Assembly: GCA_019639075.1 (NCBI GenBank) | Contig: JAHBSO010000001.1 | Span: forward strand, 62,001 to 126,000 | DNA length: 64,000 nucleotides | Origin: Actinomycetota bacterium | Lineage (GTDB): Bacteria > Actinomycetota > Acidimicrobiia > Acidimicrobiales > Iamiaceae | Direction of reading: 5' to 3' | In this document: piece by piece, positions 7,518-15,897 of the stretch | Position numbering within the stretch: the first letter of the stretch is position 1 | Layout: each line of letters starts with the position of its first letter | Notes under the pieces: model-generated | Told to the model about the DNA's origin: nothing | What the model saw: only the letters and a program-made list of their open reading frames with translations | Database searches by the model: none | Program-made: the position numbers and the translations under genes

Positions 7518-9155
7518 ATGACCCGTTCCATCCAGCTCCGGCCGTGGCAGAAGGCGGCCCTGGAGAAGTTCCTCGCCTCGTCGTCGAGCGACTTCCTGGC
7601 GGTCGCCACCCCCGGCGCCGGCAAGACCACCTTCGCCCTCACCGCCGCCCGTCACGTGCTGGCCGACGAGCCCCGCCGACGGCTGATCGTGGTCGCGCCC
7701 ACCGCCCACCTGAAGGTCCAGTGGGCGCAGGCCGCGTCCCGGTTCGCGCTGCACCTCGATCCGGAGTGGTCGGCCGCCGACGGGCGGCTCCCCGCCGACA
7801 TGCACGGCATCGTCACGACCTACCAGCAGGTGGCGTCCAGCGCGGCGGTGCTGCGAGGCCTCAGCGCCGGGGCGTTCGTGGTGTTCGACGAGATCCACCA
7901 CGCCGGCGACGACCGGGCGTGGGGCGAGTCGGTCCTGGAGGCGTTCACCCCCGCCGACCGTCGCCTGTCGATCTCCGGCACCCCGTTCCGCTCCGACACC
8001 CAGGCGATCCCGTTCGTCCGCTACGTGCTCGACGAGGCCGCACCCGACTTCGAGTACGGCTACGCCGACGCGCTCGTCGACCGCCGGGTCGTCCGCCCCG
8101 TCTACTTCCCCCGCACCAACGGGCACATGGAGTGGACGGCGCCGGACGGGTCGCTGCACGAGGCGTCGTTCGACGACCCGCTCGACCAGGCCCGCTCCAG
8201 CCAGCGGCTCCGCACCGCGCTCTCGCTGGAGGGCGAGTGGCTGCCGACCGTGCTCCGCCAGGCCATCGAGCGCCTCGACGCGATCCGGGCCGACCACCCC
8301 GAGGCCGGCGGGCTGGTGATCGCCATGGACCAGGACCACGCCCGGGGGATCGTGTCCCTCCTGCGCGACCGCTTCGGCCAGTCGGCCTCGCTCGTGACCT
8401 CCGACGACCCCAGCTCGTCGGCGCGCATCGCCCAGTTCAGCGCCGGTGCCGACCCCTGGTTGGTGGCGGTGCGCATGGTGTCCGAGGGCGTCGACATCCC
8501 CCGTCTGCGGGTCGGCGTCTACGCCACGACCACCACCACCGAGCTGTTCTTCCGCCAGGCCGTCGGCCGCTTCGTCCGGTGGACCCCTCGGGTGAAGGAC
8601 CAGAAGGCGTTCCTGTTCATCCCCGACGACCCCCGGCTGCGGGCCCGGGCGTTCCAGATCGGCGACCAGCGCCGCCACAGCCTCCGGCGCCGCGAGGTCG
8701 AGCGCATCGAACGGGACCCGGCCGCGCTCGACACCGGGGCCGAGGAGCAGCTGTCGCTGTTCGCCGCGCTCTCGGCGGTGGCGACCGACCACGAGACGCA
8801 CGCGTCGTGGGACGGCGATGTCGTCGACGACGACCTCGATCTCGTGCTCGACGACGACCCGTCCCTCCTCCACGACCTCGCGCCACCGCCCCCGCTCGCC
8901 GGCCAGCGGATGACCGCGGCCGACGCCGGCATCGACCTCGGCGGTGCCGCGGGGCGCACCCGCCGGGAGGAGAAGCGGCGGCTGCGGGAGCAGAACTCCG
9001 AGCTGGTGCAGGTGCTGGCCCGCCGGTCCGGGCAGACCCACGCACAGGTCAACGCCGAGCTCAACCGGCTCTCCGGCGTCGGCCGGATCACCGAGGCCAC
9101 CGTCGCCCAGCTCCGCACGCGCCTCGAGGTCGCCGAGCGCCTCGCCCGTCGCTGA
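7518..9155 (+). CDS. Superfamily 2 DEAD/DEAH-box helicase
   Basis: This 545-residue protein starts at ATG 7518; the longer frame from 7458 has no supporting signal. A Q-like motif LRPWQ (8-12) and Walker A TPGAGKT (31-37) are followed by DEIHH (Walker B/DEAH, about 125), SGTPFRS (motif III, about 155), SEGVDIPRL (motif V, about 320) and QAVGRFVRW (motif VI, about 340). The order is that of XPB/UvrB-like SF2 translocases. The C-terminal part has an acidic linker and a charged helical region (RREEKRRLREQN). It probably translocates on double-stranded DNA in repair or restriction-like processes, but no nuclease or methylase lies beside it. Confidence 0.88.
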   Translation: MTRSIQLRPWQKAALEKFLASSSSDFLAVATPGAGKTTFALTAARHVLADEPRRRLIVVAPTAHLKVQWAQAASRFALHLDPEWSAADGRLPADMHGIVTTYQQVASSAAVLRGLSAGAFVVFDEIHHAGDDRAWGESVLEAFTPADRRLSISGTPFRSDTQAIPFVRYVLDEAAPDFEYGYADALVDRRVVRPVYFPRTNGHMEWTAPDGSLHEASFDDPLDQARSSQRLRTALSLEGEWLPTVLRQAIERLDAIRADHPEAGGLVIAMDQDHARGIVSLLRDRFGQSASLVTSDDPSSSARIAQFSAGADPWLVAVRMVSEGVDIPRLRVGVYATTTTTELFFRQAVGRFVRWTPRVKDQKAFLFIPDDPRLRARAFQIGDQRRHSLRRREVERIERDPAALDTGAEEQLSLFAALSAVATDHETHASWDGDVVDDDLDLVLDDDPSLLHDLAPPPPLAGQRMTAADAGIDLGGAAGRTRREEKRRLREQNSELVQVLARRSGQTHAQVNAELNRLSGVGRITEATVAQLRTRLEVAERLARR

Positions 9156-9158
9156 CGG

Positions 9159-9164
9159 CAGACT
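9159..9164 (+). promoter_or_regulatory. -10-like CAGACT
   Basis: CAGACT ends six bases before ATG 9171. The same hexamer ending, AGACT, with the same spacing occurs before the genes at 23739 (-), 23788 (+) and 29711 (+). Confidence 0.4.
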
Positions 9165-9170
9165 CGGGGG

Positions 9171-10361
9171 ATGCGGTACCGCTTCCACGACGTCGTCGTC
9201 GACACGGCGCGGTACGAGCTCCTCCGGGACGGTGAGCCGTGCCACGTCGAGCCACAGGTGTTCGACGTGATGGTCCACCTCCTCGGCCACCGGGACCGGG
9301 TCGTCACCAAGGAGGAGCTGCTCGACGCGGTCTGGGGCGATCAGTACGTGTCGGAGTCCGCGCTCACGACCCGGATCAAGCAGGTGCGCCGGGCCGTCGG
9401 CGACGACGGCACCGAGCAGCGGGTGGTCCGCACCGTGCACGGCCGGGGCTACCAGTTCGTGGCGGACGTGACCGTCGACGACGATGGGGACGCGCGGCCG
9501 GTGCTCGAGCCCACAGCGTCGCAGCTCCACCAGGAGATCCGCTTCGTCCGGGCGGCCGACGGGACCCGCCTCGCGTGCGGTCTGGTCGGGGAGGGGCCGC
9601 CGTTGGTTCGGGCCGCGCACTGGATCACCCACCTCGACCACGACTGGCGGAGCCCGGTGTGGCACCACTGGCTGGTGGGCCTCGCCCGGCACCGCACGCT
9701 CGTCCGCTACGACGAGCGGGGGTGCGGGCTGTCCGAGCATGACGTCGACGAGCTGAGCTTCGAGGCCTACGTGCGCGACCTGGAGACGGTCGTCGACGAG
9801 CTGGGACTGGAGCGATTCCCGCTGCTCGGTGTGTCGCAGGGAGCGTCGGTGGCGGTCGCGTACGCCGCCCGCCACCCCGAGCGGGTCAGCCACCTGGTGA
9901 TCTACGGCGGCTACGCCCAGGGTCGTCTCGTGCGGGCGACGACCGACGAGGCGGCCCGGGAGGCGGCGCTGCAGGTGGAGATGATCCGCCTCGGGTGGGG
10001 CCGCGACGACCCGTCGTTCCGCCGCTTCTTCACCTCCAGCTTCATCGCCGACGCGCCGCCGGAGCTGTGGGAGGCGTTCGCCGAGCTGCTCCGGCGCACC
10101 TGCTCGGCCGACAACGCGGCCCGCCTGGTCGAGTCGTGGTCGCACATCGACGTCACCGACGAGGCGGCCCGGGTGCAGGCCCCGACGCTGGTGATGCACG
10201 CCACCGGCGACCTGCGGATCCCCGCCGAGCAGGCCCACCTGCTGGCCTCGCTGATCCCCGACGCCCGCTTCGTCCCGCTCGAGAGCCGGAACCACCTGCT
10301 CCGACCGGAGGAGCCGGCGTGGGGCCGGTTCCTCGACGAGGTCGACGCGTTCCTCGCCTGA
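9171..10361 (+). CDS. Winged-helix DNA-binding domain fused to alpha/beta hydrolase
   Basis: Residues 1-105 of this 396-residue protein form an OmpR/PhoB-type winged helix (ELLRDG, VFDVMVHLL, VTKEELLDAVWG, ALTTRIKQVRRAVGD, VVRTVHGRGYQF). After a short acidic linker there is an alpha/beta hydrolase fold with the oxyanion region RYDERGCGLS, the nucleophile elbow GVSQGAS (about 222-228), a likely acid Asp in ATGDLRIP and a likely base His in SRNHLL near the C-terminus. There is no membrane helix between the halves, unlike CadC. Hydrolase activity may sense or modify a ligand that controls DNA binding. It stands alone, with its own promoter-like hexamer, next to a tRNA. Confidence 0.85.
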   Translation: MRYRFHDVVVDTARYELLRDGEPCHVEPQVFDVMVHLLGHRDRVVTKEELLDAVWGDQYVSESALTTRIKQVRRAVGDDGTEQRVVRTVHGRGYQFVADVTVDDDGDARPVLEPTASQLHQEIRFVRAADGTRLACGLVGEGPPLVRAAHWITHLDHDWRSPVWHHWLVGLARHRTLVRYDERGCGLSEHDVDELSFEAYVRDLETVVDELGLERFPLLGVSQGASVAVAYAARHPERVSHLVIYGGYAQGRLVRATTDEAAREAALQVEMIRLGWGRDDPSFRRFFTSSFIADAPPELWEAFAELLRRTCSADNAARLVESWSHIDVTDEAARVQAPTLVMHATGDLRIPAEQAHLLASLIPDARFVPLESRNHLLRPEEPAWGRFLDEVDAFLA

Positions 10362-10378
10362 CCCGCACGCCGTCGCCC

Positions 10379-10455
10379 TGGTGTCCCCGGCAGGAATCGA
10401 ACCTGCGGCCTACCGCTTAGGAGGCGGTCGCTCTATCCAACTGAGCTACGAGGAC
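10379..10455 (-). tRNA. tRNA-Arg (anticodon CCU)
   Basis: The minus strand folds into a complete cloverleaf. The 7-bp acceptor stem pairs 10449-10455 with 10383-10389. The anticodon stem is ACCGC/GCGGT with loop CTCCTAA, so the anticodon is CCU. The T arm is GCAGG/CCTGC with loop TTCGATT. The discriminator A and an encoded CCA (10379-10381) complete the 3' end. It decodes the rare AGG codon. Confidence 0.97.
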
Positions 10456-10466
10456 GTGAGCGCACG

Positions 10467-10472
10467 ATCCTA
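10467..10472 (-). promoter_or_regulatory. -10-like TAGGAT of the tRNA
   Basis: On the minus strand TAGGAT ends 11 bases before the tRNA 5' end. Its TAG is also the stop codon of the 36-codon reading frame upstream. Confidence 0.4.
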
Positions 10473-10580
10473 CGGCGCTCGTCCGGCGAGGTTCTCCTGG
10501 CCGATGCGGCCGGCGGCGATGCGGTTCGGCACGCCCAGCTCGCGGATCAGGTTGGACCCGTGGCCGCGGGCCGGGATCAC
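10470..10580 (-). CDS. Candidate 36-residue protein upstream of tRNA-Arg
   Basis: A GTG at 10580 is preceded by GGAGG (10586-10590) at five bases and opens a 36-codon frame ending at TAG 10470. The first 31 codons all end in G or C, while second positions are mixed, which is the signature of real coding sequence in this genome. The peptide has a basic amphipathic stretch (LIRELGVPNRIAAGRIG) and no membrane helix or cysteine. I do not recognise it. It could be a small protein, the tail of a decayed gene, or chance. A further promoter-like ATAGGT lies at 10593-10598 (minus strand). Confidence 0.45.
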   Translation of the reverse strand: MIPARGHGSNLIRELGVPNRIAAGRIGQENLAGRAP

Positions 10581-10595
10581 GGCCGCCTCCGGACC

Positions 10596-10601
10596 TATCG
10601 T
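10596..10601 (+). promoter_or_regulatory. -10-like TATCGT of the SCO6745-like gene
   Basis: TATCGT lies about 40 bases before GTG 10641 and would give a leader of roughly 33 nt that includes the GGAGG site. It overlaps the promoter-like sequence of the divergent 36-codon frame. Confidence 0.35.
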
Positions 10602-10640
10602 GGCACCGCTGTTGCCACGTTCACCCGTTCGGAGGGGCCC

Positions 10641-11525
10641 GTGACGGACTGGATCGATCTCACCGCCCGCGCCGGGCGCGCCGGCCACGACGTCGTGGGC
10701 TGGTTGATGTGGGACCCCGACGCCATCGCCCGCTACGAGGCGCTCGGCGTCCCGGGCGGTGCGGGCTGGATCCAGGCCTGGCGGCTGGCTCCCCTGGGAG
10801 ACGTGACGGCTGCCGCCGCGGCGGCGACGACGTACTCCATCCACCCCGACGTGGTGGCGATGGTCCTCGACCTGGCCCGGGGCGCCACCGATCCCGCCGG
10901 GGTGCTGGCGGTGCGGGACGCGTCGATCGAGCCGGGGCTGGAAGCCGTCGCACCGGGGCTCGGCGCGCAGCTCGCACCCCTGGCCGAGGACCTGTGGCGC
11001 GGGGTCGACGCGGTCCACTTCGGCGCCCGGCCGTTGTTCGCGGCCAACCGGGCCCTGCCCCGACCCGACGACGTCGACTCGGTGCTGTCGGCCTGGCTGG
11101 CCGTCAACTGCCTCCGGGAGCTGCGCGGTGACAACCACTGGGTGCTGTGCGCGTCCGCCGACCTCGACGGCGTCGAGGTCGGACTCCTCCACTCGGTCAT
11201 GGTCGACCCCGACGAGTACGGCGGCGAGGAGTGGATCGCCCGGAGCCGGGGGAGCGACGACGACGCGGTCGCCCGAGGATGGGCCCGGCTGGAGGCCAAG
11301 GGCCTGGCCACCGACGCGTCCGTGAACGACGAGGGCCGACGGTTCCGCCTGGAGCTGGAGCGGCGGACCAGCGAGCTCACCGCCCCGGCGTGGCGGGCGG
11401 TCGGCGAGGCCGCCACCGAGGCGTTCTGCGCGGCCGTCGAGCCGTACCACGAGGCGTTCGTCGCCAGGATCGACGCCACCGCCGGCCCGCGGTGGATGCC
11501 GGCCGCGCGCCAGCGCCGGTCCTGA
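10641..11525 (+). CDS. SCO6745-like protein of unknown function
   Basis: This 294-residue protein starts at GTG 10641, eight bases after GGAGG; the frame is open to 10560 but without a signal. It resembles the actinobacterial SCO6745 family: WRLAPLGDV near residue 50, an R-G-D-N-H pattern (RELRGDNHW, about 155-165) and a C-terminal helical domain (ELERRTSELTAPAW) that looks like a winged-helix remnant. It is soluble, all-alpha in appearance and without cysteine motifs. The function is unknown; the alternating helical repeats and internal EGL-type segment are compatible with a ligand-binding regulator. Confidence 0.75.
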   Translation: MTDWIDLTARAGRAGHDVVGWLMWDPDAIARYEALGVPGGAGWIQAWRLAPLGDVTAAAAAATTYSIHPDVVAMVLDLARGATDPAGVLAVRDASIEPGLEAVAPGLGAQLAPLAEDLWRGVDAVHFGARPLFAANRALPRPDDVDSVLSAWLAVNCLRELRGDNHWVLCASADLDGVEVGLLHSVMVDPDEYGGEEWIARSRGSDDDAVARGWARLEAKGLATDASVNDEGRRFRLELERRTSELTAPAWRAVGEAATEAFCAAVEPYHEAFVARIDATAGPRWMPAARQRRS

Positions 11526-11542
11526 CGTCTGGGCTAGAGATG

Positions 11543-11562
11543 GTCGCACCAGGAGGTGCGAC
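11543..11562 (+). promoter_or_regulatory. Perfect inverted repeat enclosing the ribosome binding site of the Mo oxidoreductase
   Basis: GTCGCACC (11543-11550) and GGTGCGAC (11555-11562) are exact complements around a 4-base loop, and the AGGAGG Shine-Dalgarno sequence (11551-11556) sits in the loop and the stem base. The repeat ends one base before ATG 11563. As RNA it would hide the ribosome site; as DNA it is a 20-bp palindrome that could bind a dimeric regulator. AGAGAT at 11536-11541 is a possible -10. If that is right, transcription would start inside the repeat, which favours the DNA reading. Confidence 0.5.
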
Positions 11563-13785
11563 ATGACCGAACGATCGCTCCACTACCGGACCTGCCCGCT
11601 CTGCGAGGCCACCTGCGGCCTCGAGCTGACCGTCGACGACGGCGTGGTGGGCCGCATCCGCGGCGACCGCGACGACGTCTTCTCCAAGGGCTTCATCTGC
11701 CCCAAGGGCTCCACCCTCAAGCACCTGCACGAGGACCCCGACCGCCTGCGGGCCCCGATGGTCAAGCGCGGGGAGTCCCACGTCGAGGTGTCCTGGGACG
11801 AGGCGTTCGCCGAGATCGAGCGGCTGCTGATGCCGGTGCTCGAGGCGCACGGCCGGGAGTCCGCCGCTATCTACCTGGGCAACCCGAGCGTCCACAACTA
11901 CGCGCTGACCGTCTACGGGCGGGCGTTGATCACCGCGCTCGGCACGAAGAACATCTACTCGGCCAGCACGGTCGACCAGATGCCCCGCCACGCGTCGTGC
12001 GGGTTCCTCTACGGCGACGGCCTGGCCATCCCGGTGCCCGACCTCGACCGCACCGACTACCTGCTCGTGCTGGGTGCCAACCCCTACGAGTCGAACGGCA
12101 GCCTGGCCACCGCCCCCGACTGGCCCGGCCGGCTGGAGGCGATCCGCGAGCGGGGCGGCCGCCTCGTCGTGGTCGATCCCCGGCGGACGAAGACGACCGA
12201 CAACGCGGATGAGCACCTGCGGATCCGTCCGGGCGGCGACGCCGCGTGGTTGGCGGCGATCGCCCAGGTGCTGTTCGCCGAGGACCTGGTCGATCTCGGT
12301 CCGGCCGGCGAGCACCTCGACGGCGTCGAGGCGGTGGCCGAGCTGGTGGCCCCGTTCACCCCCGAGGCGGTGGAGCGGGCCACGTGGATCGAACCCGAGG
12401 TGACCCGCCGCATCGCCCGCGAGCTGGCCGCCGCACCGACCGCCGCCGTCTACGGCCGCATCGGGACCAACACCGTCGAGTTCGGGACGCTGGCGTCGTG
12501 GCTGACCGACGTGGTCACCGCGCTCACCGGCAACCTCGACCGTCCCGGCGGGCTCATGTGGCCCCACGGCGCGCACCAGAAGGTGCGCCGGACGGGGCCG
12601 GGCCGGGGCTTCACCACCGGTCGGTGGCACACCCGGGTCAGCGGCCACCCCGAGGTGCGCAGCGAGTTCCCGGTGGCCGCGCTGGCCGAGGAGATCACCA
12701 CGCCCGGCGAGGGGCAGATCCGGGCGCTGGTCACCGTGGCCGGCAACCCGGCCCGGTCGATCCCCGACAGCGCGCGGACCGAGGCGGCGCTGGCGTCGCT
12801 CGACGTCATGGTCTCGGTCGACCCGTACCTGAACGAGACCACCCGTCACGCGGACGTGATCCTGCCGCCCCCGTCGCCCCTGGCCCGCAGCCACTACGAC
12901 CTCGCGTTCTACGCCCTGGCCATCCGCAACGTCGCCAACTACTCGCCGCCGCTGTTCGAGCCGACCGGGCCGTTGGAGGAGGACATCGTGGCCCGGTTGG
13001 CGCTGGTGGTCAGCGGGCAGGGAGCCGACGCCGACCCGCAGCTGATCCACGACATGGTGCTCGGCACGGTGCTCGCCGGGGCGGTGGCCGGCGACGAGGG
13101 CCCGTTGGCCGGACGTGACCCGGCCGAGCTGGAGGCCCAGCTCGGCGCCCGCAGCCCGGCCGACCGGGTGCTCGAGGTGATGCTCCGCATCGGGTGGGCC
13201 GGCGACCGGTTCGGCGCCGACCCGGACGGGCTCACCATGGAGAAGCTGGAGGCGAACCCCCACGGGATCGACCTCGGCGCGCTCACCCCGCAGCTTCCCG
13301 GGGTGCTCAAGACGACCAGCGGCCGGGTCGAGCTGGTCGCCGAACCCGTGGCCGCCGACGTGGACCGCCTGCGCACGTGGGTCGACACGGTCGACGACCG
13401 ACCGGTGCTCGTCGGTCGCCGGCACCTGCGGTCCAACAACTCGTGGATGCACAACGTCGAGGTCCTGGTGAAGGGGAAGGAGCGCTGCACGCTCCAAGTC
13501 CACCCCGACGACGCGAAGTCGTGGGGCCTGTCCGACGGCGGTGACGCCAAGGTCACCTCCTCGGTCGGCTCGGTGGTCGTGCCGGTCGAGGTCACCGACG
13601 ACGTGTCGCCCTCGGTGGTCAGCCTCCCGCACGGCTGGGGCCACGACGCACCGGGCACCCGCATGGAGGTCGCCGCCCGTCGCCCCGGGGTCAACAGCAA
13701 CCTGCTCACCGACGGCTCGATCGTCGACCCGCTCTCGGGCAACGCCGTGCTCAACGGGATCCCCGTCGAGGTGGTGCCGGCATGA
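11563..13785 (+). CDS. Molybdopterin-dependent oxidoreductase (formate dehydrogenase / DMSO reductase family)
   Basis: This 740-residue protein begins with the 4Fe-4S cysteine set CPLCEATC (about 9-16) plus the CPKG cysteine near residue 46. The molybdopterin domains then follow in family order, including the GSNPxE-like segment LGANPYESNG, VVDPRRTKT and the C-terminal dinucleotide-binding beta-barrel (LQVHPDDAKSWGL, PHGWGH). No twin-arginine signal is present, so it acts in the cytoplasm or needs a partner. The residue that would ligate Mo lies in the VDQMPRHASCGFLYG segment, where a Cys follows the typical position. The substrate is unknown. The stop overlaps the start of the next gene (ATGA), so the downstream SDR is translationally coupled. 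Confidence 0.88.
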   Translation: MTERSLHYRTCPLCEATCGLELTVDDGVVGRIRGDRDDVFSKGFICPKGSTLKHLHEDPDRLRAPMVKRGESHVEVSWDEAFAEIERLLMPVLEAHGRESAAIYLGNPSVHNYALTVYGRALITALGTKNIYSASTVDQMPRHASCGFLYGDGLAIPVPDLDRTDYLLVLGANPYESNGSLATAPDWPGRLEAIRERGGRLVVVDPRRTKTTDNADEHLRIRPGGDAAWLAAIAQVLFAEDLVDLGPAGEHLDGVEAVAELVAPFTPEAVERATWIEPEVTRRIARELAAAPTAAVYGRIGTNTVEFGTLASWLTDVVTALTGNLDRPGGLMWPHGAHQKVRRTGPGRGFTTGRWHTRVSGHPEVRSEFPVAALAEEITTPGEGQIRALVTVAGNPARSIPDSARTEAALASLDVMVSVDPYLNETTRHADVILPPPSPLARSHYDLAFYALAIRNVANYSPPLFEPTGPLEEDIVARLALVVSGQGADADPQLIHDMVLGTVLAGAVAGDEGPLAGRDPAELEAQLGARSPADRVLEVMLRIGWAGDRFGADPDGLTMEKLEANPHGIDLGALTPQLPGVLKTTSGRVELVAEPVAADVDRLRTWVDTVDDRPVLVGRRHLRSNNSWMHNVEVLVKGKERCTLQVHPDDAKSWGLSDGGDAKVTSSVGSVVVPVEVTDDVSPSVVSLPHGWGHDAPGTRMEVAARRPGVNSNLLTDGSIVDPLSGNAVLNGIPVEVVPA

Positions 13786-14537
13786 GCGGGACCGACGGGG
13801 GCGGCCGGCGGGTCGCCCTGGTGGCCAACACCAACCTCTACCTGGGACCGCCGCTGGCCCGGGAGCTGGCCCGTCGGGGTCACGACCTGGTGATCGGCGA
13901 CCCCGAGCCCGGGCTGGTCGAGGAGCTCGAAGGCACGGGCGCCGCCGTGGAGGTGGTCGAGGGGGTCTGGGACCTCGCCGACGCCGCGAACGCCGAACGT
14001 CTCGTGGCGGCGGGCCTGGAGCGGTTCGGCCGCATCGACGCGGCCACCGCGTTCACCGGCCAGATCATCGTCGGCTCGTTCCTCCGCTCGACCCGCGACG
14101 AGCTGCACACGCTCGAACGGGGGCTCATCGACGCGCCCTACGAGTTCCTCAAGGCCGTGCTCCCGTCGATGGTCGAGCGCGGCCAGGGGCAGGTGCTCGT
14201 GATCACCAGCTCGTCGGGCAACCGGGTCATCGCCGGCGCGCCCCTCTACTCGGCGCTACGAGCGGGGGCGACCCACCTCGTGCGCAACGTCGCCCGGGGC
14301 GTGGCCCGCCACCAGGTGCAGGTCAACGCCCTCGGCACCAACTTCATGGACTTCCCGGCGTTCCGGGAGGCCGCGGGCGCCGACACCCCCGAGGGCCGGG
14401 CCGCCGTCGAGGGCCAGGTCCCGATGCGACGGCTGGGCACCCTCGAGGAGTGCGCGACCCTGTGCTGCGCCTACCTCGACGGCACCTGCGGCTTCGTCAC
14501 CGGTCAGTTCGTGGCCCACGACGGGGGATGGTCCTGA
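13782..14537 (+). CDS. Atypical short-chain dehydrogenase/reductase
   Basis: This 251-residue Rossmann protein has SDR topology, but the usual TGxxxGIG cofactor motif reads ANTNLYLG, the NNAG motif reads AFTGQ, and the catalytic YxxxK reads YSALR. The serine segment (TSSSGN) and the C-terminal FVTGQ...DGGW signature are retained. The changes suggest altered cofactor binding or loss of dehydrogenase activity. It overlaps the molybdoenzyme stop by four bases, so the two are likely made together, perhaps acting in sequence on one substrate. The 3' end overlaps the convergent WS/DGAT gene by 41 bp. Confidence 0.8.
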   Translation: MSGTDGGGRRVALVANTNLYLGPPLARELARRGHDLVIGDPEPGLVEELEGTGAAVEVVEGVWDLADAANAERLVAAGLERFGRIDAATAFTGQIIVGSFLRSTRDELHTLERGLIDAPYEFLKAVLPSMVERGQGQVLVITSSSGNRVIAGAPLYSALRAGATHLVRNVARGVARHQVQVNALGTNFMDFPAFREAAGADTPEGRAAVEGQVPMRRLGTLEECATLCCAYLDGTCGFVTGQFVAHDGGWS

Positions 14538-15897
14538 GGAGCTCGTCGAGCGAGGGCTGGAGCCCCTCGACCAGCTCCCACGGGTCCTCGAGCAGGTCGG
14601 CGTCGCAGTGGAACCCGATGTCGACGTGGCCCTTGTAGCTGATGAGCGTCGTGTTGAGGCCCATGCCGATCATGATCGGGGCGATCGGGAAGATGCCCTC
14701 GACCTCGGCGCCGGCCATGTAGAGCGGGAAGTCGGGACCGGGGACGTTCGAGATCACCGTGTTGACCGCGGCCGGCACCACGGTCTCGAAGCTGTTGGCC
14801 CACAGCGTCCGGCTGGCCAGGGTGACGAGCATCGGGGGCGCCACCTCGCCGATCGACTGGACCCGGCGGGCCTGCATCGCCTTCGAGGTGGTCTTCGCGG
14901 CCTGGGTGCTGCGGTGGATCTCCCGCAGGCGATCGGCCGGATCCTCGACGTGGGTGGCCATCGACGCGAACACCGCCGACACCTTGTTGGTCATCTCGCG
15001 GTCGTCGGCCTCGCGGAGCGACACGGGCACGCCGGCGATGAGCGGCTGGTCGGGCAGTCCCTCCCGTGCCACCAGGTAGCGCCGCAGCGTGCCGGCGACG
15101 ATCGCGATCATCACGTCGTTGACCTTGACCCCGAAGTGGTCCTTGACCCGACGGACGTCGTGCAGGGACAGGTCCCCGAAGGCCACTCGGCGGCGGACGC
15201 CGAGCTTGCCGTTCCAGGACACCTTGGGGGCGTCGAACGGGGTGAGCAGCCGTTCCTCGAGGCGGGCGAGGCTCAAGCCGCGCTGGGCCTGCTGGGTCAG
15301 GTAGCGGGCGATCCGGATCGGCGTGCGCCCCGGCGGCCACAGGCTCCGGGCCGCGAGCTCGACGTCGGAGGGGGTGTCGCCGGCCGATGCCTGGGCGGGG
15401 ACGTCGGCCCGAGGAGGCGGCTCGGGCGTCAGGTCGAACAGCTGCTCGGCCAGGGCCATCCCGCTCATGCCGTCGGCGATGGCGTGGTGGAACTTCATCA
15501 CGAACGCGACCCGGTCACCTTCGAGGCCCTCGATGAACCACGCCTGCCAGAGGGGTCGGCGCCGGTCGAGCTGCTGGCTCATGATCCGCCCGACCATGTC
15601 GCCCAGCGCCCGCTCGTCGCCGGGGCGCGGGCAGGCGGCTCGGATGAAGTGGTTCTCCACGTGGAAGTCGGGGTCGTCGACCCACACCGGCCGGTCGAAG
15701 CCGCCGGGGACCTCCTTCACCTTCCACGCGAACTTCGGCGACAGCGGCAGCCGCTCGTGCAGGACGCGGAGCATGTGGTCGTAGGTGCAGGTCGGGGCCT
15801 CGCTGGCGTCGAGCAGGACCATGCCGCCGACGTGCTGGTGCCACGTGGGGGTCTCCGCCGACAGGAAGACGGCGTCGGTGCCGGCGAGCCGCTTCAC
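14497..15897 (-). CDS. Wax ester synthase / diacylglycerol acyltransferase (WS/DGAT)
   Basis: This 466-residue enzyme transfers acyl groups from acyl-CoA to diacylglycerol or long-chain alcohols at the membrane. The N-terminal motif (LAGTDAVFLSAETP) and the catalytic HHAIADG (H137, H138, D142, G143) are intact. PLW near residue 116, a C-terminal NTVISNVPGP segment and the NVPG-G pattern are also typical. Length matches the family. The GTG start overlaps the stop of the upstream epimerase (GTGA), so they form one operon. Such enzymes make storage triacylglycerol or wax ester in actinomycetes. Confidence 0.92.
   Translation of the reverse strand: MKRLAGTDAVFLSAETPTWHQHVGGMVLLDASEAPTCTYDHMLRVLHERLPLSPKFAWKVKEVPGGFDRPVWVDDPDFHVENHFIRAACPRPGDERALGDMVGRIMSQQLDRRRPLWQAWFIEGLEGDRVAFVMKFHHAIADGMSGMALAEQLFDLTPEPPPRADVPAQASAGDTPSDVELAARSLWPPGRTPIRIARYLTQQAQRGLSLARLEERLLTPFDAPKVSWNGKLGVRRRVAFGDLSLHDVRRVKDHFGVKVNDVMIAIVAGTLRRYLVAREGLPDQPLIAGVPVSLREADDREMTNKVSAVFASMATHVEDPADRLREIHRSTQAAKTTSKAMQARRVQSIGEVAPPMLVTLASRTLWANSFETVVPAAVNTVISNVPGPDFPLYMAGAEVEGIFPIAPIMIGMGLNTTLISYKGHVDIGFHCDADLLEDPWELVEGLQPSLDELLRTIPRRGPRTDR

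Noticed and set aside
3570-10295. A 2241-codon minus-strand open frame
   Set aside because: Only its last 352 codons look like a protein (the CDF-like gene). The rest is antisense to the metallopeptidase, hydrolase, helicase and regulator genes and has Val/Asp/Arg/Gly-rich noise typical of high-GC shadow frames.
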